Of a stretch of DNA of 62,406 bases, positions 54,710 to 62,406 are shown in pieces. Positions within the stretch are counted from its first letter, which is position 1. Every line of letters starts with the position of its first letter. Origin of the DNA: Desulfobulbus sp. Tol-SR. GTDB lineage: Bacteria; Desulfobacterota; Desulfobulbia; Desulfobulbales; Desulfocapsaceae. The DNA lies in contig JROS01000044.1 in the NCBI GenBank assembly GCA_000769715.1, positions 5,454-67,859 on the forward strand. The letters run 5' to 3'. The notes beneath the pieces were generated by a model. The model searched no databases. It was not told the origin of the DNA and worked only from the letters and a program-made list of their open reading frames with translations. Made by a program: the position numbers and the translations under genes.

Positions 54710-56410
54710 TCAGACGAGCAGCATCTCGGTCGTGGCCTTGCCTGCCGGCACCATCGGGTAGACATTCTCCTCGCGGGCGATGGAGAAATCCATGATGACG
54801 ACGTTTTTGGTGGCCAGGGCCTTCTCGATGACGGGGACGACCTCGCTCTTCTTCGTGGCACGCAGGCCGACCGCGCCATAGGCCTCGGCCAGCTTGACGA
54901 AATCAGGGGTGATTTCCATCACGGTCGAGGCATAGCGCTTGTCATAGAACAGTTCCTGCCATTGCCGCACCATGCCGAGATAGCTGTTGTTCAGGATGGC
55001 GATCTTGACCGGGCAGTTGTACTGTCTGGCGGTGGCCAGTTCCTGGATGTTCATCTGGATCGAGCCATCGCCGGCGATATCGATCACCAGCCGGTCGGGG
55101 AAGGCCATCTGGGCGCCGATGGCGGCCGGCAGGCCGAAACCCATCGTGCCGAGACCGCCCGAAGTGACGAAATGGCGGGGCTTGTTGAACTTGAAGAACT
55201 GGGCCGTCCACATCTGGTTCTGGCCGACTTCGGTGGTGATGATGGCATTGCCGCCGGTCAGTTTGTCGAGCATCTGGACCACATACTGCGGCTTGATCAG
55301 CTCGCCTTCTTCCTTGTACGTCATGGGATACTTGGCGGTCCACTCCCTGATCGTCTCCAGCCAGGCCTCGTGCTGGGCGGCCTCCTCCTTGATGTTGATG
55401 CCGGGCTCCTTGGCGAACCAGCTGTTGATGGCGGTCAAGGCGTACTGGCAGTCGGCGACGATCGGGATGTCGACCTTGACGTTCTTGCTGATCGAGGTCG
55501 GGTCGATATCGATGTGGATGATCTTGGCGTTGCAGGCGAACTCCTCGAGTTTGCCGGTCACCCGGTCATCAAACCGGGCGCCGACGGCGATCAGCAGGTC
55601 GCTCTGGGCGACGGCCATATTGGCGGTGTAACTGCCGTGCATGCCGAGCATGCCCATCGACAGCGGATGTGACCCGGGAAAGGCTCCCAGCCCCATCAGG
55701 GTCATCGTCACCGGGATATTGAGATTGACGGCGAGTTCCTCAAGGGCCTTGTGGCCATCGGAGAGGATGACCCCGCCGCCGACATAGAGCACCGGCTTCC
55801 TCGACTTGAGGATCTGCTTGCAGGCCTTGGCGATCTGGCCGATATGGGGCTCATAGGTCGGCTGGTAGTTCTGCATGCGGATCGGCTTCTGTTCCGGATA
55901 GGTGACCTGGCCGGCCATCAGATCCTTCGGCAGGTCGACCAGTACCGGCCCGGGACGGCCGGTCCGGGCGATGTAGAAGGCCTCGCGCAGAATCGGCACC
56001 AGCTCGTCCCTGTTGCTGACGAGGTAGTTGTGTTTGGTGCAGGGTCGGGTGATGCCGACGATATCCACCTCCTGAAAGGCGTCGTTGCCGATCAGCGAGC
56101 GGGGGACCTGCCCGGTCAGGATGACCATCGGGATCGAATCGCAGTAGGCGGTGGCGATGCCGGTCACGCCGTTGGTCGCCCCCGGGCCGGAGGTCAAGAG
56201 CGCCACGCCGACCTCGCCCGTTACCCGGCTGAACGAGTCGGCGGCATGCACCGCCCCCTGCTCGTGACGGACCAGGACGTTGGTGATGTCGGAGTCCATC
56301 AGGGCATCGAACAGATCTATGACCGCCCCGCCCGGGTAACCGAAGATTGTCTTGACGCCTTCTTCCTGGAGGCATTTGACTATTGCCTGTGAACCGGTCA
56401 TTTTTACCAT
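54710..56410 (-). CDS. ilvB: Acetolactate synthase large subunit
   Basis: ThDP enzyme of the first common branched-chain amino acid step. 566 residues. FGYPGGAVIDLFDAL with catalytic Glu in RHEQGAVHAADSFSR, central FAD/ThDP regions, and the ThDP motif IAGDGSIQMNIQELATARQYNCPVKI (GDG to N). A consensus promoter and a short overlapping leader ORF lie upstream; AGAGGA precedes ATG 56410. Confidence 0.97.
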   Translation of the reverse strand: MVKMTGSQAIVKCLQEEGVKTIFGYPGGAVIDLFDALMDSDITNVLVRHEQGAVHAADSFSRVTGEVGVALLTSGPGATNGVTGIATAYCDSIPMVILTGQVPRSLIGNDAFQEVDIVGITRPCTKHNYLVSNRDELVPILREAFYIARTGRPGPVLVDLPKDLMAGQVTYPEQKPIRMQNYQPTYEPHIGQIAKACKQILKSRKPVLYVGGGVILSDGHKALEELAVNLNIPVTMTLMGLGAFPGSHPLSMGMLGMHGSYTANMAVAQSDLLIAVGARFDDRVTGKLEEFACNAKIIHIDIDPTSISKNVKVDIPIVADCQYALTAINSWFAKEPGINIKEEAAQHEAWLETIREWTAKYPMTYKEEGELIKPQYVVQMLDKLTGGNAIITTEVGQNQMWTAQFFKFNKPRHFVTSGGLGTMGFGLPAAIGAQMAFPDRLVIDIAGDGSIQMNIQELATARQYNCPVKIAILNNSYLGMVRQWQELFYDKRYASTVMEITPDFVKLAEAYGAVGLRATKKSEVVPVIEKALATKNVVIMDFSIAREENVYPMVPAGKATTEMLLV

Positions 56411-56478
56411 CAGCTCTTCCTCTTACATGAATGTGAGCGCCAGGCGGAGGTGCAGGGCCTGGGAAACAGGAGAATCAT
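56410..56478 (-). CDS. Possible leader ORF of ilvB (22 codons)
   Basis: ATG 56478 to TGA overlapping the ilvB start as TGATG. It begins Met-Ile-Leu-Leu-Phe, so Ile/Leu codons come first, but the rest is mixed. The predicted transcription start is only about 8 nt upstream, so it would be near-leaderless. An internal CCAGGC/GCCTGG hairpin is present, but no terminator T-run. Coupling control of ilvB is possible; translation is unproven. Confidence 0.3.
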   Translation of the reverse strand: MILLFPRPCTSAWRSHSCKRKS

Positions 56479-56491
56479 ATATAAAACAGAA

Positions 56492-56520
56492 AATATATAT
56501 TTGAAAAAATGATATGTCAA
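56492..56520 (-). promoter_or_regulatory. Sigma-70 promoter of ilvBN
   Basis: Minus strand TTGACA (56520-56515), 17-bp spacer, TATATT (56497-56492), in strongly AT-rich surroundings. Predicts a leader of about 75 nt before ilvB. Confidence 0.75.
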
Positions 56521-56705
56521 TATGGATCAAAATGATTGTTATTTCAAATATTGTCTGTTTACGGAGATTTTTCAATACCTGATTCCCTTCAGCTTTTAAT
56601 TGGCAGCCGGACGCATCGACAGAAATCCATCGGGGTGGTTGGGCAGCCGATTCCGAAGGGCGCCTTGTCTCGATAGTACAGCGCCATCTTCCCGGGAAAA
56701 CTTCC

Positions 56706-56733
56706 TTGACATCATCACTGGATCACGTATATA
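56706..56733 (+). promoter_or_regulatory. Sigma-70 promoter of the leu leader and leuA
   Basis: TTGACA at 56706-56711, 16-bp spacer, TATATA at 56728-56733. The leader peptide starts 64 bp after the -10. Confidence 0.75.
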
Positions 56734-56797
56734 TCGAATATTGCAGATGCAGCAGTTGCTGTGACCATATTCCAAGCCGTTAAGGGACACGAAGAAA

Positions 56798-56869
56798 ATG
56801 CCTATCCTCCTCCTCGCTCTACTTCAAGGTCTATATGTTGCCGCCGCGGCAGGGTCGGAGGGATTGTAG
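56798..56869 (+). CDS. leuL: Leucine-rich leader peptide of leuA attenuator
   Basis: 23-codon ORF with AAGGGA upstream. Seven codons are Leu, including CTC CTC CTC at positions 4-6 and CTA CTT at 8-9. The terminator at 56899 lies 30 bp after its stop. The leader segment CCGCGGC (56844-56850), inside the ORF, can pair with GCCGCGG (56902-56908) in the terminator's left arm, and ATCCTCC (56804-56810), over the Leu codons, can pair with GGAGGGAT (56857-56864). This is the layout of a ribosome-mediated leucine attenuator: stalling at Leu codons would favour the antiterminator. Confidence 0.8.
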   Translation: MPILLLALLQGLYVAAAAGSEGL

Positions 56870-56898
56870 TTCACTCATAACACAATACGATGACTTTC

Positions 56899-56931
56899 AA
56901 GGCCGCGGTTGATCCAACCGCGGCCTTTTTT
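56899..56931 (+). terminator. Attenuator terminator upstream of leuA
   Basis: Perfect 12-bp stem AAGGCCGCGGTT/AACCGCGGCCTT with a 5-nt loop and a run of six T, ending 35 bp before leuA. No gene ends just upstream except the leader ORF, so it must act as a regulated terminator. Confidence 0.9.
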
Positions 56932-56966
56932 ATTTCCACGTACTGGGATTTTTCAAGGAGAAAACA

Positions 56967-58652
56967 ATGAAACCGGAAGCAGTGAAGAAATACCGTCCTT
57001 TTCCTCGATTCGATATGCCTGACCGCATCTGGCCGTCGCAGGTCATAACCAAGGCTCCGGTCTGGTGCAGCGTCGACCTGCGCGACGGCAACCAGGCCCT
57101 TATCCAGCCGATGAGTCTGACCAGGAAGCTGGAGATGTTCAAGCTGCTGGTCGATATCGGGTTCAAGGAGATCGAGGTCGGTTTTCCCTCCGCTTCACAG
57201 GTTGAATACGACTTCACCCGCATCCTGATCGACAAGGGGCTGATACCGGAGGGAGTCCTGATCCAGGTGCTGACCCAGGCCCGGGCGCACCTGATCGAAA
57301 AGACCTTTGCCTCTGTCAAAGGGGTGAAGGAGGCCGTCGTCCATCTGTATAATTCCACTTCGGCCCTGCAGCGGCGGACGGTCTTCAAGATGAACCGGAA
57401 GGAGATCATCGCTCTGGCGGTCGAGGGGGCGAAGCTCATCAAGGAGGAGGAGGCGAAATACCCGGAGACCCGTTTCCGTTACGAGTATTCGCCGGAGAGC
57501 TTTACCGGCACCGAACTGGAATTCGCCCTTGAGATCTGCGAGGCGGTGATGGATGTCTGGCGGCCGACGCCGGACGAACCGGTGATCATCAATCTGCCGG
57601 CTACGGTCGAACTGGCCAGTCCCAATGTCTATGCCGATCAGATCGAGTGGTTCAGCCGCAGGATATCGCGGCGCGATGCGATCATCCTCAGCCTCCATGC
57701 CCACAACGATCGCGGCTGCGCTGTCGCCGCCACCGAACTCGGGCTGCTGGCCGGCGGTCAGCGCGTCGAGGGCACCCTGTTCGGCAACGGCGAGCGGACC
57801 GGCAACGTCGACATCATCACCCTGGCCCTCAACATGTTCACCCAGGGGGTCGATCCCGGCCTCGATCTGCGCGACATCAACCAGCTGGTGGAGGTCTACG
57901 AGCGAGTCACCCATCTGCCGGTCCACCCGCGTCATCCCTATGCCGGCGAGCTGGTCTACACCGCCTTCTCCGGATCGCACCAGGATGCCATCAACAAAGG
58001 CATGACGATGTACGAAGAGGCGGAAACCGGCTTGTGGGAAGTTCCCTATCTGACGATCGATCCCACCGATGTCGGCCGGACCTACGAGTCGATCATCCGG
58101 ATCAACAGCCAGTCCGGCAAGGGCGGGGTCGCCTATGTCATGGACAAGGAATTCGGCTTCAAGCTGCCGAAGGAGATGCATCCGGAATTCGGGGCGATCA
58201 TCCAGGATCTCACCGAACGGGTAGGACGGGAACTGCAGCCGCAGGAGATCTACGAATCCTTCGAGAGGGCCTACCTGTCGGTGTCGCAGCCTTTCGCCCT
58301 GAAGGGATTCAACACGGTCAAGCGGCATTTCGACAGCGTCGACAAGGCCTCGTTTGCCGATGTCGAGATCAACCTGCTGGTCGATGGCATCGAGCGGACG
58401 CTCCAGGCCTCGGGTAACGGTCCGCTCGATGCCTTCTGCGCGGCGATGAAGGCATCGGTGACCGGCGAGTTCACCCTCTGCAGCTACCATGAACATGCAT
58501 TGGGAGGCGGTCAGAGCGCCACGGCGGCGGCCTATATCGAGATCGAGGACGTCGGCGGCAACCGCTTCTGGGGGGTCGGGATCGATACCGATATCATCGT
58601 TGCCTCGATCAAGGCGGTGATGAGTGCATTGAACCGGTCGTGCCAGAAATGA
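56967..58652 (+). CDS. leuA: 2-isopropylmalate synthase, long (LeuA type 2) form
   Basis: First committed step of leucine synthesis (2-ketoisovalerate plus acetyl-CoA). 561 residues, the form resembling actinobacterial and yeast enzymes (PFPRFDMPDRIWPSQ at the start). Metal/substrate motifs CSVDLRDGNQALIQPM and LSLHAHNDRGCAVAATE, flexible linker, and a C-terminal LeuA regulatory domain (from about 420) for leucine feedback. AAGGAG precedes ATG. Regulated by the upstream attenuator. leuCDB are not adjacent. Confidence 0.96.
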   Translation: MKPEAVKKYRPFPRFDMPDRIWPSQVITKAPVWCSVDLRDGNQALIQPMSLTRKLEMFKLLVDIGFKEIEVGFPSASQVEYDFTRILIDKGLIPEGVLIQVLTQARAHLIEKTFASVKGVKEAVVHLYNSTSALQRRTVFKMNRKEIIALAVEGAKLIKEEEAKYPETRFRYEYSPESFTGTELEFALEICEAVMDVWRPTPDEPVIINLPATVELASPNVYADQIEWFSRRISRRDAIILSLHAHNDRGCAVAATELGLLAGGQRVEGTLFGNGERTGNVDIITLALNMFTQGVDPGLDLRDINQLVEVYERVTHLPVHPRHPYAGELVYTAFSGSHQDAINKGMTMYEEAETGLWEVPYLTIDPTDVGRTYESIIRINSQSGKGGVAYVMDKEFGFKLPKEMHPEFGAIIQDLTERVGRELQPQEIYESFERAYLSVSQPFALKGFNTVKRHFDSVDKASFADVEINLLVDGIERTLQASGNGPLDAFCAAMKASVTGEFTLCSYHEHALGGGQSATAAAYIEIEDVGGNRFWGVGIDTDIIVASIKAVMSALNRSCQK

Positions 58653-58854
58653 TCGTTGAAAAAAGGGGACTTCCGGTGGAGCGGATCTGAGATAGAATAG
58701 TTCGCTTTGCTGGACAATTCTGCTGCAGCTTCGATCTGAAATCCGCCTCGACAGGGGATCAGCCTCCATGCCTGCCCCTGTCCAGGCACTGCGTCGAACC
58801 GGTCGGAGCGGCGGCCATATTGCGGTGGTGCGAGGTATAACCGTGCCGGGCAGA

Positions 58855-58980
58855 TCCAGCTGCATTGTCCAGGCCTCGCAGGATCTGCCGCTCACGTACT
58901 ACGGCGACGGGGCGCAGACCCGTTCCTTCTGCTCTGTCGACAACCTCATCGCCCCCATTGTCCGCTTGATGGCCGCCGCC
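58855..58980 (+). pseudogene. Remnant of a nucleotide-sugar epimerase/decarboxylase
   Basis: Within a 116-codon ORF (58768-59118), the stretch CIVQASQDLPLTYYGDGAQT then RSFCSVDNLIAPIVRLM resembles the C-terminal third of UDP-glucuronate decarboxylase-like SDR proteins (FIxQALxxxPLTVYGDGxQTRSFCYVDDL). Sequence before and after is unrelated. It looks like a decayed gene next to the O-antigen cluster. The rest of the 716-bp gap 58653-59368 shows no gene. Confidence 0.6.
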
Positions 58981-59368
58981 CGCCATCCCATGGCCGTTCG
59001 AACCTGCGGCACCTCTCGATTATCTCCGGCTCGAGGCGGATTGATGTCGCTCAATCCCGTCAGCGTTCCTCTTCCAGGATCCGGGAATGGCTTACATGCC
59101 CTCCTGCTTACGGCATAGGTAATTTTTAAGAATCGAATTTCCCGGTCGGCAGTGGATTGAAGTGGGCCGGGATGGGAGTAAAAAGCTTATCCCGCTCAGA
59201 TTGAAGTGGCGTTGGCTGTTGCGACACGTGTATAGAAAAGGTGTGGCTGGGTCGTTGTGGTGAGTTGGAGGATAATGCAGGTATTGATCCTGCCGATACC
59301 GGGGAATGCAAACTTTTCCTTCGAGGTCCCGACTTGAAATCCCGTGATCATTTCAGGAGGCGTATTCG

Positions 59369-60679
59369 TTGAAAAGAGTTCGGTTGTTTGATACCGAGTT
59401 GCTTCCGGCATATCTGGTTTTTATCTCATTGCTGTTGTTCAGCGGCAGATCGATCGGAGAGGCTTCGACCAATCCGATCACGCTCGCAAATTTTCATAAA
59501 GTTGCAGCAATCGGATTATTACTGTTCTTGCTGGCCATATATTTCCTGAGAAAAGGGCTGCCGCGAAATTGGCCGAAAGGTCTCGTGTTTTTTGGCTGTT
59601 TTATAGTCGTCAGTGTCATTTCGACATTTCTGTATTCGCCCTGGGTTTTGTTTTCCCTGTGGAAATCCATGGAAATCCTCGCAGTGTTCGGGGTTGCCCT
59701 TTTCGTACTGCACAAATCACGTTCGGACGGGAGTATTATCGAACGGTACTATGAAGCCATTCTTCTGTTCTTCAAATTCCTCCTCATCACCGTTCTGGCC
59801 GGGTTGATATTGTTCCCGGACGAAGCGATTCAAATGCCGCTGTCGGACAAGGCGTTTACCGGCTACCAGGAGGGCGTCATCCCCTATCAGCTTTTTGGCG
59901 TAATCATCCAGATCAATCCCAATTCGATCGGGATGATCGCCGCCATATTGCTGTACATCTGTATTGTCAGGATCATGTCTTCCGACAGGAAGAGCCGGTT
60001 GAAGAAAATTATCGAGATCATGTTGCTGTTGACGATCCTTGTATTTGCCCAGAGCCGTACGGCGTGGATTGCCTTTTTATTGAGTGGTGTGTTCGCGATG
60101 GTTATTTTCGCCAGCCGCAAAAAGAAAATAATCGCTTTGATTGTGATATTTTCAGTGGGTACTGTCACGTATCTGAACAAGGCAACCTTGTATCAATATA
60201 TGACCAGAGGAATGTCGGAGACTCGGGTGATGCAAATGAGCGGTCGGATCAATATGTGGGATGTCGCAATCAAGAGATTTGATGCCACCGACCTGGAAAA
60301 CAAGATATTCGGCCTGGGATACATGTATGCCAATCGCATGATTCTGGCTACCGAATTGGGTGCTGAAGATAGGGCCACATTGCATTCGGACTACATCGAC
60401 GCCTTGATTTCCAATGGCTGGTCAGGGCTTGCGGCTCTGATTCTCTCAATCCTTTACGCCCTACGGAATATCCTGGTGGGATTGATTCGACCACTTCAAG
60501 CCAACCCCCGATTTCTCGAACTTGGCGGAATATTAATCATACTGGTGGTGCGATCAATCACCGGAACGACCTTCGCCTCACATAATCACTTTCTTGTCCT
60601 GTTCCTGATAATAATTGTGTATGTGGAGTTTGAATTACAGAGAACCAGCAGGAGCAGCAGAATACATTTATCGCGATAA
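59369..60679 (+). CDS. O-antigen ligase/polymerase-like membrane protein
   Basis: 436 residues from TTG 59369, preceded by AGGAGG. About 10-12 transmembrane helices. The Wzy_C/WaaL-type region contains VFAQSRTAWIAFLLSG and, in the large periplasmic loop, SGRINMWDVAIKRF and TLHSDYIDALISNGWSGL (H-S-D-Y... typical of O-antigen ligases). Polymerase and ligase cannot be separated by sequence alone. Base composition is more AT-rich than the upstream genes. Confidence 0.8.
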   Translation: MKRVRLFDTELLPAYLVFISLLLFSGRSIGEASTNPITLANFHKVAAIGLLLFLLAIYFLRKGLPRNWPKGLVFFGCFIVVSVISTFLYSPWVLFSLWKSMEILAVFGVALFVLHKSRSDGSIIERYYEAILLFFKFLLITVLAGLILFPDEAIQMPLSDKAFTGYQEGVIPYQLFGVIIQINPNSIGMIAAILLYICIVRIMSSDRKSRLKKIIEIMLLLTILVFAQSRTAWIAFLLSGVFAMVIFASRKKKIIALIVIFSVGTVTYLNKATLYQYMTRGMSETRVMQMSGRINMWDVAIKRFDATDLENKIFGLGYMYANRMILATELGAEDRATLHSDYIDALISNGWSGLAALILSILYALRNILVGLIRPLQANPRFLELGGILIILVVRSITGTTFASHNHFLVLFLIIIVYVEFELQRTSRSSRIHLSR

Positions 60680-60735
60680 GTCTGGCGGCCAGGTTTTCGG
60701 AGATTTCAATTATCAGCTTCATCAATATTCGAACG

Positions 60736-61989
60736 ATGAGCTTATCCAAGGCTATTGTGGTGAGCGTGCTGAATCAGATGGTGAGCAGCGCCACCAATTT
60801 TCTTTTTGGTTTGTATCTGGTGCGCAACCTTCCTCCGGTCGAGTTCGGGTTATACGGCATCGGATTTGCGATTACCCTGTTTTATGCCGGGATCGGGAAT
60901 GCCATGTTTCTCACCCAGATGGTTGTGCATATACCGAATAAAGCGGCGGAAGACCGGGAACCCTACGCCGCCAGAATCTGCCTGATCATGATGCTGTTTT
61001 GCCTGGTCACGGCATTTTTGCTGGTTGTGTTGGTTTATGCGGGGGGGTACTTTTCAGAGTGGCTACACAAATATCATCATCTGGCCATCGCAATTATCGC
61101 TGCTTCAACTACCATCCTGGCCAAGGATTTTTTCATTCGCCATTGCTATACCCTGCGAAAGGAGATCCGGGCTCTCTGGGTCAATACTGCAGTTGCGCTC
61201 TCGCTCGGCGTTTTCTGTATTGTTCTGTATTTGGTACTTCCGGATGGGAATTCGGAATCCTATCTCCTGCTTTATGGCCTCAGTAATGGAGCAGGGGTTC
61301 TCGTCGGTTACGTCTTGGTGCAAATACCGCTGCGGCAACTTGATCGTTCCCGGCTTTTCCCGGATCTGGTTGAACTGTGGAGTGGGGGGAAATGGGCGGC
61401 CATGACGGTGTTTTTCTATTTTCTCAGGACCCAGGCCCATACCTTGATTACCGCCTCCTTGCTCGGGCCCGTTGGGGTCGCTCATCTCAATGCCAGCCGG
61501 ATGTTCGTTACCCCGGCTGTCATGTTGACCCCGGCGCTGAGCCAGGTCTTGATGCCGCGACTTGCGACCCTCCGGGCATCTGATCCCCGCAAAGTCAATG
61601 CCGCCGGGATGATGTTCACCCTGGTGCTGCTTTCCATCTCGATCGTATATTCCCTGTTGCTGCTTTTTTTTCTGGAAGATATCGTCCCGTTCGTCCTTGG
61701 CGATCAGTATGATACCCCTTTCATTCTGGTATTGTTCTGGTGTCTTTTGACCGTCGTTCTCGCCCTGCGGAATGGAATGGAAATGGTGCTGCAAATACTG
61801 AGGCGGTTTCGCGTCTTGACCCTCCTCAATACAATCAGTGCGATAATTGCTCTGGCATCTGTATATGGTATGATACTGGTCTTTGGAATTTCAGGCGCGA
61901 TCACCGGAATCACGATTGGAGAGGTGGTTTTGGTTCTGGGCTGTTTTTTCGTATCCGGAAGAGATGAGGCTGATCGGAGAAAGATTTGA
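60736..61989 (+). CDS. Polysaccharide flippase, Wzx/MATE-like
   Basis: 417 residues, about 12 hydrophobic helices. The N-terminal half (SNATNFLFGLYLVRNLPPVEFGLYGI-type pattern; key run ATNFLFGLYLVRNLPPVEFG) is typical of polysaccharide biosynthesis exporters. It flips lipid-linked O-units or other glycans across the inner membrane. It follows the ligase gene after 56 bp and overlaps a small ORF by 4 bp. Confidence 0.85.
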   Translation: MSLSKAIVVSVLNQMVSSATNFLFGLYLVRNLPPVEFGLYGIGFAITLFYAGIGNAMFLTQMVVHIPNKAAEDREPYAARICLIMMLFCLVTAFLLVVLVYAGGYFSEWLHKYHHLAIAIIAASTTILAKDFFIRHCYTLRKEIRALWVNTAVALSLGVFCIVLYLVLPDGNSESYLLLYGLSNGAGVLVGYVLVQIPLRQLDRSRLFPDLVELWSGGKWAAMTVFFYFLRTQAHTLITASLLGPVGVAHLNASRMFVTPAVMLTPALSQVLMPRLATLRASDPRKVNAAGMMFTLVLLSISIVYSLLLLFFLEDIVPFVLGDQYDTPFILVLFWCLLTVVLALRNGMEMVLQILRRFRVLTLLNTISAIIALASVYGMILVFGISGAITGITIGEVVLVLGCFFVSGRDEADRRKI

Positions 61990-62204
61990 GATCATTATAT
62001 CGAATCCTGACTTCAGTACGGTCCATCATTGCATACATCATGGATCCGGTTGGGCCTCGGCCAATATCTGCAAGGCCCGGATGCCGAAGGGGGAGCGCTC
62101 GCCGGATGTTGAGAGGTGCCGAAGACTCCGACCGAAGTGATCTCCTCGCTTCAAGATATGTTTCACTCGTCTTGTACCTTCTTCATGCCGGCCGGAGCGG
62201 ATGA
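61986..62204 (+). CDS. Small ORF between flippase and nucleotidyltransferase genes
   Basis: 72 codons from TTG 61986. It overlaps the flippase stop (TTGA) and ends overlapping the next start (ATGA), which argues that it is translated. Arg-rich, no recognised domain. It could be a remnant of a longer gene. Confidence 0.35.
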   Translation: MRSLYRILTSVRSIIAYIMDPVGPRPISARPGCRRGSARRMLRGAEDSDRSDLLASRYVSLVLYLLHAGRSG

Positions 62205-62406
62205 TGACGTTGGCGAATGCGGAAGAGGTGTTTCTTCGGGAGCTCTTTGCGGCTTTTGAAACGATGAACGTTCGCTATGCCGTCCTTCGCAACTATGAAG
62301 CTCTCCCGACAAGCTTGAAGGGCGGTGATCTGGATATCCTGGTCCATCCCGATGATATCGGGAAGGCGAAGGCTGCGATCGGTCAAGGCATTGCCAGGTC
62401 CGGCGG
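62201..62406 (+). CDS. Nucleotidyltransferase-like protein (partial, C-terminus outside window)
   Basis: Starts at ATG 62201 or 62204, with GGAG upstream. The first ~68 residues read ETMNVRYAVLRNYEALP and GGDLDILVHPDDIGKAK, the pattern of Pol-beta-fold nucleotidyltransferase-like proteins found in capsule and LPS loci (G-x-D-x-D motif). Role in surface polysaccharide synthesis is inferred from its neighbours. Confidence 0.6.
   Translation, partial: MMTLANAEEVFLRELFAAFETMNVRYAVLRNYEALPTSLKGGDLDILVHPDDIGKAKAAIGQGIARSG

Noticed and set aside
58990-59010. tRNA T-arm-like GTTCGAACC
   Set aside because: No matching acceptor, D- or anticodon arms around it.

Overview
The window looks like a chromosomal segment of a Gram-negative, anaerobic Desulfobacterota-type bacterium (Desulfobulbales or Desulfuromonadales-like; inferred from gene content and order, not from a database search). 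Supporting signs are an Mla lipid-transport operon, LPS/O-antigen genes, an MglA-type GTPase, a ferredoxin-fused EtfA beside an acyl-CoA dehydrogenase, a fused B12-binding/radical SAM/DUF2344 protein, a TrpB2-type tryptophan synthase beta chain, integration host factor and archaeal-type phosphatidylserine decarboxylase. No rRNA, tRNA, CRISPR array, transposase or prophage was seen.

Layout. 1-3.5 kb (minus): trpB2 (cut by the window edge) and a radical SAM protein. 3.7-5.0 kb: a secreted double-AMIN protein, then a repeat-rich spacer. 5.3-14.8 kb (minus): a long translation and housekeeping cluster, ffh-rpsP-khpA-rimM-trmD-[broken SPOUT methyltransferase]-rplS-rnhB-yraN-pdxA-tmk-TPR lipoprotein-LolB-like lipoprotein. 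15.7-19.7 kb (plus): CbbQ/NorQ-type AAA ATPase, VWA protein, thioredoxin 2-like protein and a small unknown gene, closed by a strong terminator. 19.8-20.9 kb: ribonuclease D (minus). 21.1-27.4 kb (plus): two peptide-ABC permeases (yejB/yejE-like), then mlaE-F-D-A-C and a degenerate cyclic-nucleotide-binding protein. 27.6-38.4 kb (plus): yceD-rpmF-plsX-fabH, an inserted acyl-CoA dehydrogenase/etfB/etfA module, then fabG-acpP-fabF-rpiB-nrdR-ribD. 38.4-44.9 kb: mainly minus strand, with an orphan ParB-like protein, ihfA, pilC, UDP-sugar dehydrogenase, yggS and tatD; a small PxxKW protein is on plus. 45.4-49.7 kb (plus): roadblock protein, MglA GTPase and a 1025-residue acidic repeat protein. 49.8-56.4 kb (minus): cytochrome b6-like protein/Rieske pair, coaD, rsmD, a broken asd, psd, ilvN and ilvB. 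56.7-58.7 kb (plus): a leucine attenuator and leuA. 58.7-62.4 kb (plus): a sugar-epimerase remnant, then O-antigen ligase/polymerase, flippase, a small ORF and a nucleotidyltransferase-like gene cut by the edge.

Points that stand out are: a complete leucine-rich leader peptide with a mutually exclusive terminator in front of leuA; the roadblock-MglA-giant acidic repeat protein operon, the best candidate for an undescribed system here; an acyl-CoA dehydrogenase/Fd-EtfA/EtfB module sitting where fabD would be expected; two normally conserved genes (the SPOUT methyltransferase and asd) that each lack an internal block of roughly 50-70 codons and change frame; and a dispersed palindromic intergenic element of about 71 bp present three times. 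All family assignments come from reading motifs by eye.
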